NCBI GenBank assembly: GCA_023935145.1
Contig: CM043698.1
Coordinates: 41,007,501 to 41,071,500, forward strand
Direction: 5' to 3'
Length of the DNA: 64,000 nucleotides
Source of the DNA: Bretschneidera sinensis
Lineage: Eukaryota; Streptophyta; Magnoliopsida; Brassicales; Akaniaceae
In this document: one piece after another, positions 56,697 through 64,000 of the stretch
Layout: every line of letters starts with the position of its first letter
How positions within the stretch are numbered: position 1 is the stretch's first letter
Made by a program: the position numbers and the translations under genes
The notes under the pieces: generated by a model
The model's database searches: none
What the model was told of the DNA's origin: nothing
Seen by the model: the letters and a program-made list of their open reading frames with translations, nothing else

Positions 56697-56850
56697 GCTC
56701 TGATACCATATTAGAATAAAAGAGAGATTGAAGAAAAAAACTCTTATATTATTGATATATTGTGAAAAAGCGAATACAATGCTATATATAGAGACTAAGA
56801 ACATAACACCTAATAGAAATATAAAATATAGGATCATAATAAATTAGTAA
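56697..56850 (-). repeat. copia-type PBS and LTR end remnant
   Basis: On the minus strand TGGTATCAGAGC (56708-56697) is a perfect initiator-tRNA PBS. The adjacent sequence from 56709 upward resembles a copia LTR end, with a CTATATATAG TATA-like site near 56791. The LTR terminus appears mutated (...CTAATA instead of ...CA) and the far end is not defined. No coding part is seen on the expected side (56451-56690), which is only 240 bp before the chromovirus. Confidence 0.55.
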
Positions 56851-58942
56851 ATGAAATTAATTTGAAAACTAATATATTTAAAATTATTATTTTACCATGA
56901 GTTATTTTAAAAACCATAAACCATGATCAAACGGGATTTAATTGAACATGATGGATCTAAATAATGGCAAGCAAAAAAACTTAAGAATTTTGTCAGTCCA
57001 CGGTCATATTTGAGAATTTTGGTTTCAAAATAGTGATTCTAATAAAACTACTCTATAAAATTCAATAATTTTCTTTGGTATAAAAACTTTGGCATTGTAA
57101 TAATCTAAAGCATCTATCAAAAAAAAAAAAAAATTAAACTTACGAGTAGCGCCACAAATGACTGAACTTACCCTTAGAAAATAGAGAGGATTAAACTGAA
57201 GCAAGAAGTCTGAGAAGCCATGTAATATTCATGATTATTGTTTATCACTACTGAAAAAAAACAAACAAACAAGGGAATGGACAACAGTTCACAACGCAAA
57301 AGGTTTCACTTTTACTTACGCATGCCCCGGGTTCACGTGCAAGGCATGCATGATAATTTTGTCAAGAAGAATTATTAGTGTGCATTTGTGCCCACCATCA
57401 CTCTCCTTCCTCCTAGAAATTCTCATATGGTTCCGGTGTGATGCGTTATATTTACATCGAACCAATATCACGTGGGGCTTAGAAACGTGAAACAGCTCAA
57501 AACTGTTGGATTTTTTTTTTTTTTTTTTTTAAGGTTCATTTTGAAATTTTATTAATAATTTTAAAAATTTTATTGATAATATTATTTTTTTATATTTATA
57601 CTAATATTACAATTAAAATTTTTTAAATTTATCGGTGAAGTTTTAAAATGATCTAAAACCAATATTTTAAATTCGATCGAATTAAATATTTTTTTTAAAC
57701 TATTTATTGATTTCATTTAACCATGGTTAACAGTGAACCAATGACTACTCGACATGTCACCTGCCATCTGGCTTCCACAGTTGACATCATTTAAGGTAAT
57801 TCACTTCATTGTTATTCGAAAGTATTTATTTTGATTTTGAGTTTCTTTACTCTTCTTTTTTTCCCCTACTTTATTCATTTTGAGAAATAGAAGAATCTAG
57901 TCGTTTGTTATATTTAATAAATAGATAACCTAAAAATATGATATTCGTAGAATCGTTGATTTTGGTTTTTTCTGCTTGTCTGCATAATGTATGCCTAGAA
58001 ATCTAAAATCACTTTTGTTATTTTTATGACCAGAGGTTCTCAGTTGAACTCAGACATGTTTTGGTTTTTACAGGATGGAGTTTTATATGAAGAAAAAGAC
58101 TTAATTTTAGGTAAAACGAAATAAAAATTTAATGAAGAAGGAGAAAACTGATTTAGACTACAATTAGAATATAATACGCTTGGAGAATCGTTGTAGGAGC
58201 ATGTGGGTTGGTTATAACACCTATAGATCCACTTATTTTAGGTTGCCACTTGCTGATAAGATGTGGTATGCTTTGCTGCGTAAACATCTAAAAAAAGGCT
58301 TCGTGCTTGCTATTGCAATATGCTTTGTTGATACAATATATTTGGACATATATGATAAGAAGCAAAACGAAATCAGAATTTGGTAGAAAAATGATCTGAT
58401 TATGCTTGTTTGCTGATAAGAGGGTTGAATTTCTGAATTCGATTCAGTGTTGGGTACGTTGGAGGGAGAAGTTTAGCTTGTTTTTGTTAAACTGAAGTTG
58501 TTCTATGGTTTTCTGGGCTGGGTAGCTTTTTGTTAAACTTGGTTTCGGTTTATAAGTTTGTTTTGGGGTCTGTTCTCTTGTATATTGATGAATTAAATCA
58601 ATAAACTAATGCTTTTGCTGTTAAAAAAAATTCCCATGTTAGAAGTTGGTTTGAATAACTATATATATTGGCAGAGTAGAAAGTGATATCCTCCAAAGTG
58701 TTTTTTTTTTTTAATTAATTCAAACTCAATTAAATAACTTTTTACTGTTTAATGTTCAACACCTGGTTCAGCTGAGTTTTAATGGCAAAATTTCTTAGAA
58801 TTTTTCTATTCTAAAATAGATTGTAAGGTTACACAAATTTCTTTTGAGCCCCTTCTTTAAGTTGGTCTTATTTCTCATTGCTTTCCGTTTTGTATCATTG
58901 AATTATTTAGGTAAAAAAATGTCAAAATTTGAAGTTGGCTAC
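56851..58942. other. intergenic AT-rich region; no gene recognised
   Basis: Contains a poly(T) run at about 57511-57530 and long A/T stretches. A short plus-strand open frame at 58180-58386 (68 codons) resembles no family I know and sits in repeat-like DNA, so it is not called as a gene. Confidence 0.5.
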
Positions 58943-58952
58943 TTGTAGCCAT

Positions 58953-59790
58953 AGGGCGGACCCAAGAATTTTGATTTGAGGGGGCAAATAATTTTTCGGA
59001 GGAGAGTTCACTACAAACCCAATACTTCTGTTATCGTTGGTCTTCAAAACTATTTTAAAATTTTCAATTAAAGATATCACAAGGTGAAAAAAAGAAGGAA
59101 AAAAAAGAGTAGAAAGCTCTTCCATCCAAAGTTGTAAAGATTTAAAACCCAATTTTTGTTAGAGTTGGTGCATACTTCACGGGACCAGATCTGTAGAATC
59201 CCAGACGAACACGGGTCCTACTCCTCGGAGAACGGGCTGGGGTTAGGAGTCAGCACCCTCGAAATTTTCAGGCCCTGTACATGAGTTTGGTCTGTTTTTT
59301 GCTTGGTGGTTTGGGCTTGGGCCTATGAATAGCCGTAGTTCTGCAACAGGACGGAAATCCTAATTAAACCCTAATTAGGACGTCTTAAGTTGCTTATAAA
59401 TACTTTTTATGTACCGAGCATACGTTGTAACGAGGGATTTGTGAGGTTAATAATAAAAAACTTAAGACACCCTAATTAAGGTTTCCGCCTGCTGCAAAAC
59501 CACGGCTATTCATGGGCCTAAGCCCAAACTGCCAAGTAAAATACCAGACCCAAATATACAGAGCCTGAAGAATGCACCGACTTTAACAATTAATACACAA
59601 ACTCTAATATATTGCATGCTTTACTTCACAATTTTTTACAATAGAATAGTTGATCTCTTTTTCAACTAGAATTTGTGGCACTACTTGTGTAATGGTTGAA
59701 TGATTCAGAATTTTCAATATAATTAATACAACTTTTTTAAGTTGGGGGAGGGAGTGATTCACCCATCAATACACATGCCTCCGCTCTTTT
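58953..59790. mobile_element. non-autonomous hAT-like element with target duplication
   Basis: The left end AGGGCGGACCCAAG and right end ...GCCTCCGCTCTTT are imperfect inverted termini of the AGGGGCGGAGCC type common in plant hAT elements. GTAGCCAT flanks both sides (58945-58952 and 59791-59798); the match extends to TTGTAGCCAT if two more bases are counted. An 8-bp duplication fits hAT, while 9-10 bp would fit Mutator. No transposase frame is present. A foldback element is nested at 59155-59590. Confidence 0.75.
59155..59590. mobile_element. foldback (long inverted repeat) element
   Basis: Arms of about 120 bp, 59270-59395 and 59460-59577, are inverted copies. Shared blocks include GGTTTGGGCTTGGGCC, ATGAATAGCCGT and CTAATTAGG...CTTAAG. 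The loop is about 65 bp and holds CTTATAAATAC. Outer ends match too (GTTAGAGTTGGTGCAT on the left, GTTAAAGTCGGTGCAT on the reverse of the right), but the left arm has an extra segment of about 95 bp. A transcript would form a long hairpin. Confidence 0.85.
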
Positions 59791-59798
59791 GTAGCCAT

Positions 59799-61394
59799 GG
59801 AATCAAACATTATTATAGTGAAAATGTTTAATATCAAAATCATATAAACGCGTTGCATGTTTACATTTTTATGTTTATATACATGATTTTCCGGTGTCAT
59901 TGAGCAGTTTGAGAGTCAAGACAGTTTAAAAACTGTTTGGAGCTCCTTAGCTTCTATCTTTTCTTTTGGTGAACTTCTATCGCTTCTATTCTTTAACTCA
60001 TTTGTGCTTCCCTTTTCTTTGGCCATTTTTATGAAGCTTCTCTGCTTTATCGGTTTCTAGAATGGAGGTGGCTAATTATTTTTGCTATGACTTAAGAGAA
60101 TGGCCGACAATTGCTAAATCATGATAATTTAGTGACCATTTTACTTCAAATTTATTTTCTTCTTAATCATGATAATTTAATGGACTTGTTTAACTGCAGA
60201 TGATTCGTAAGATCTTGGCATGGTTATAACTAGATGTAGTTATTATATCTCCATACTGGACCTGTTTTGATTGTGAAGTAGGATTTTACTACATTCTATT
60301 TTGAGTGGAATGAGTGGTATCAGTAAAGTGAGTGTACATGTAAGGAATTTGATGGCATTTTGAACCACCTCACAGGTACCATCCCAGTTTCCATTTTCAA
60401 TGATTATTGTTTGAAACATATTAACTTTAGAAAGAGAGAGATTATCATATTAAGAGAGCAACTGAGTCATGAGAACATGAGGTTGGTGAAATAGACCAAA
60501 CATCCAAAATCTAAATAACTTTGTCTGTATCATTACAAGCATCGGTTTCACATTACAATTGAGACAAAATATTACATAAATTAAAATTTTCATGGCATGC
60601 TTGAGCTTCTGCTATCATTTAGTTCCTCTATCATTTTCTGCAAACATTATTGATGGATAATACTTACGAGAAGGGCTACGCTGATTGATTAGATGCTTAT
60701 ACAAGAAATAAGGCCAAGCACTCTTTTTTTGTGGTCATCATCAGTCTCTTTTTTGTGCTCATCATCACTTGTTTTTTTTTTCTATTTTATTTTTATTTTG
60801 GGTGATGTTATTGACACTTCAAATATTATTATTAATATTTTTTTTATTTGTTTAACTTACAATAATATTTTTAATTGAAGTTAAATGCTTTTGAAAAACA
60901 ATTTATTTTTTGATAATAAAATTAATTTAATAATATTATTTTAAGTTTAAATACCAAAACAAAATAAGATAAATGTCCATAATAATTTTTAAAGTACCAC
61001 TAACATTACATTTTTTTTTTTCATTTTTCTACGACTTTATGTTTCAAATGATAGAACGGTACTAAAAGGTTTTTTATGCATGCATGCACTTGAAAATATA
61101 TATTATTTATGTCAAAGTGAGTGCAGCACAAAACATTTTTATGCTCAATCGAAATTCTCAAGATTTTTCTTTTTTACAAGCGTTGATGAAAATGCACAAA
61201 CCATTTATGTTTGAACCTTGAATTCAGGGACATCAACTTAAAAAGAAAATAAAAAAAAAAGATAAAAAGCAATTCTACCTATATTACAAGATAATTGACA
61301 TTTATCGGTGCCTTCTTTTTTATCGCAATACGAATATGGTGACACTTTTAAGCGTCAAAATATACAAAAATTCATTTCATACCGCAATATAAAG
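59799..61394. other. intergenic AT-rich region; nothing recognised
   Basis: No coding or RNA gene was seen. A short near-repeat TTTTTTGTGGTCATCATCA / TTTTTTGTGCTCATCATCA occurs at about 60723-60767. Confidence 0.4.
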
Positions 61395-61640
61395 CCAGGT
61401 TTGGATAACAGTTTTCAGTTTTCAATGTTCGAAAACTGTTTTCGAAAACGAAAACTGAAAATAATTTTATGATATTTTCTAAAAAAAACATGTTTAGATA
61501 ATTGTAACTCGAAAACTGTTTCCAAAACAGAAAACAGTGAAATATTGTTTGGATAATCTTATTTTAAAAATTGTTTTGAAAATAAAAAAACTGTTTGGAT
61601 TACACCTTCTTGTAATTGTTTTCAGTTTAAATTTTAAAAT
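61395..61640. repeat. possible PIF/Harbinger terminal region
   Basis: It begins AGCCAGGTTTGGATAACAGT after TAA. Internal GAAAACTGTTTTC-type motifs recur in direct and inverted form. GG-TTTGGATAACAG ends are seen in plant PIF/Harbinger elements, and a transposase remnant of that superfamily lies 600 bp to the right. The matching right terminus would be beyond the window, so this is tentative. Confidence 0.4.
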
Positions 61641-62239
61641 CTAAAATTAATTTTATTTCTCACATTTACTAAACACATTTTTTTAGTACACACCAAATAC
61701 TTGAAAATAATTAATATTATTTTATTTTTAAAATGTTAGTATTTTTTATATATCATGGATCAAACATGACAACACTCTTCTCCTGGTCATATCATGTTTG
61801 TTTGTTAAATAAATTCTAAAAAATACAATACAATACAACTTTTAAAATTTGATAAAATATAAACAACCAATTTATCAAATACAATATTCAAGTTAGTTCA
61901 ATATCTAAAAGGTGACATACTTTTCTTCTTAAAAATAAGTTAGTTGAGGACAACTTTAAGATACAATATTCATTGATCAAATACAACTTTGATAAATTGA
62001 TAAAATAGAAATGAACGGACCAAAATTCTTCCTGCAAAAGGGTTTACCTCAACTGCCCAATTTGGTTGGTTTTCCATCCTCACACCCTATAAGTCAAATA
62101 ATATATCAATATGTAAAATATATTCCTAAGAATAACAAAAATAATTCAGTAACTAAAAAAAACTAAATTAAACACAAATAAGGACATTAAATTAACTAAT
62201 TCTTACCGACAAATCATAACATGATTACAAGATATTAAA

Positions 62240-63647
62240 TCAAATACCAAAACGATCTGCCCACATATGATTGGCAATAAACTCACGACGCAACCATAGT
62301 TGCTGCACACACATCAGACAAATCAACTGTATAATTATTTGTAAATGTGCTCGACCTTCCTTCGCTTTCTACTTCATGGGCCTCTGCTTCCCATTCATTA
62401 AACAGTTAATCACTCTGATAACACTGGCGTACAAAATTATGTACGACACAACAAGCAACAACTATAAAAGGTTATCTAGTAGGCTTGAATCTAAGCATCA
62501 TTTTTAAAATTGGAAAGTGTGCCTTTAAGACCCCAAAGCAACGTTCTATAACATTACGTAGAGATGAATGCTTATAGTTAAATAGTTCTCTGTAACCTGT
62601 TGGTTGGAGTGTTCTAACTTGATATTCATTTAAGTGATACCGTTCACCTCTAAACGGTGAAAAAAACTGAGCTGTACATGGATAACCAGAATCCACCAAA
62701 TACTATTCACATATAAGTCATTCAAATTCTCTTAGTACATATCAATCAATTAGTATATAATTTTAGCTTAGTACTAAAATAGATTTACCATTAGTAGGCC
62801 AAGGAAATTGAGCATCCGATCGAGTTAAGGCGTCCAAAAAGACTCGTGAATCGTTAGTCATATCTTCCCACTCACTATATACGTATGTGAATTTCATGTC
62901 GAATGAACATGCAGACATCACATTTTGTGTGACAACCAATTTTTTACCCCTATAACCGGTAACTTTTTCTGCTAGCGCCCATGCACTAATGTGCGTTCCA
63001 TCAATTGCACTAATGCCTTTCTGGGTCTATTAAATTGCATACGATTAGACTCAATTTGGTATTATATACTGTATACGCAAAGCTAAACTAATAAATTAAC
63101 AATCAATCATAAGATACATTACCTTAAACGTTGGGTAACACCTTCAATCATGTCTAATTTGTGGAAGCACCACGTGATCATTCGACAGACAAATTATGTG
63201 CTTTACAAACTTGTTCAATGCTTTTATCACTATCTTAAAATGTAGATTAATTGTTTCTAGTGAATATTGAAATCGATTAGCTACAACTCTGTGCTCCACA
63301 TTGTGCCCCACAACAAACAAGAAAATGACCATTATTTCCTCTACTGTGACACCCCTTGAGTCTTCTATATGATTATCTTGCTTCAATGTGTTACATAAGT
63401 GAATAAATGTTTCGTTGTCCATTGGAAACAATTCATAAACTACCTCTGAACGACCATTTAACAATTCGGTTATATATTCATGTCCATTAAGTCGTGATGT
63501 TCGCATAGGTAATTTATTCATAAAATTTTCATCATATTCGGCAAACATAGGAAGCATTAACAATAAGAACATTTCATACTCATCTTCAGCGAACGAACTT
63601 GATGAATTAGATTGGTTACCACAATTATTGCGGTCTTAATTGTCCAT
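62240..63647 (-). pseudogene. PIF/Harbinger transposase (HARBI1-like nuclease), broken
   Basis: Three exon-like blocks on the minus strand: 63647-63123, 63020-62789 and 62702-62240, with GT-AG borders. The DDE nuclease triad is visible: AIDGTH, VDSGYP and IERCFG. Other family motifs are NGRSEVVYELFPMDNETF at the front and LFNYKHSSLRNVIERCFGVL at the end. Breaks: TAA at codon 4, a TGA near 63144, a TAG near 62470, a TAA in the LFNEWE region and a late frameshift before the natural stop at 62240. Harbinger transposases cut TIR elements at TAA/TTA sites together with a Myb-like partner, which is not seen here. A domesticated host gene of this family is unlikely given the stops. Confidence 0.85.
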
Positions 63648-64000
63648 TTCTTAACCTAAACAAAAAAACAAGTCTAATTATGGTTATCAAGTAGTGTAGT
63701 TTATATTCCACAAATCTAAATAGATTGAAGTTTAATTCTATTTTTTAAAAAAATCGACAGCACCTCTTATGTTTTCTTTGATTTTGCAAATCTAATTAGA
63801 CTTGTATACACAATTCTAATAATTTAAATCTAATTAGACCTATATACATGATTCTAATCATTCATATTCCAACAATACAAGGAATGTCAAACGCATAAGT
63901 TTAATTCAAACAAATAACATATCATCCATAAACTAAAAAAAGTAATAAAAATATCCAAGTACAAACATAAACACACATCAAAGAACAAATAGTCTCCTTA
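63648..64000. other. AT-rich flank; nothing recognised
   Basis: No gene. TCTAATTAGAC(T/C)T-type sequence recurs near 63789, 63800 and 63830. Confidence 0.35.

Noticed and set aside
58180..58386. 68-codon open frame as a possible small gene
   Set aside because: No recognisable domain, no promoter or splice support, and surrounding DNA is repeat-like.

Overview
This is nuclear DNA from a flowering plant, most likely a eudicot. Three host genes have typical plant intron structure, and nearly everything else is transposon sequence of plant lineages: Ty1/copia, Ty3/gypsy (Tat-like and chromovirus), L1-type LINEs, a SINE, a TRIM, hAT-like, PIF/Harbinger and foldback elements. There are no bacterial or organellar operons, no CRISPR array and no rRNA.

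Layout. 1-4467 is the 3' part of a decayed copia element (+). It sits inside an older copia element (- strand, 4468-8274), whose gag was also split by an Ac/Ds-like sequence and whose middle carries an inverted RT fragment. 9052-20128 (+) is an intact ARF-GAP gene (AGD8/9/10 type, 7 exons, 402 aa). Its 6.4-kb second intron, which splits the GAP domain, carries a LINE fragment and a complete TRIM element. 21974-28370 (+) is a decayed Tat-like gypsy element with a repeated LTR region and a nested solo LTR (25244-27295, AGTAC target duplication). 28974-36687 (-) is an intact PASTICCINO1 gene (20 exons, 637 aa) with a SINE in one intron.

36.7-41.9 kb is a patchwork: a terminal-inverted-repeat element with a GC-rich core, an L1 fragment, one copy of a roughly 1-kb duplicated segment, RNase-H-like scraps and a copia tail. 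41948-44186 (+) is a small USP-domain gene whose first exon is cut by a solo LTR (42071-43296). Behind it lies the second copy of the duplicated segment, carrying a 1.28-kb PIF/Harbinger-type insertion that the first copy lacks. 46598-56445 is a full-length chromovirus with 2.4-kb LTRs and a perfect GTCAC target duplication, but with a broken polyprotein. The solo LTR at 25 kb belongs to the same family. 58953-59790 is a non-autonomous hAT-like element that hosts a foldback hairpin element. 62240-63647 (-) is a broken PIF/Harbinger transposase.

The two intact host genes act independently: ARF-GAP in vesicle traffic, PAS1 as an endomembrane scaffold for very-long-chain fatty acid synthesis. 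The USP-domain gene is probably dead. No new gene system was found. The most informative signals are nested insertions with readable target duplications, and they allow a relative order of events. Exon positions were read by eye from splice sites and family resemblance. No searches were run.
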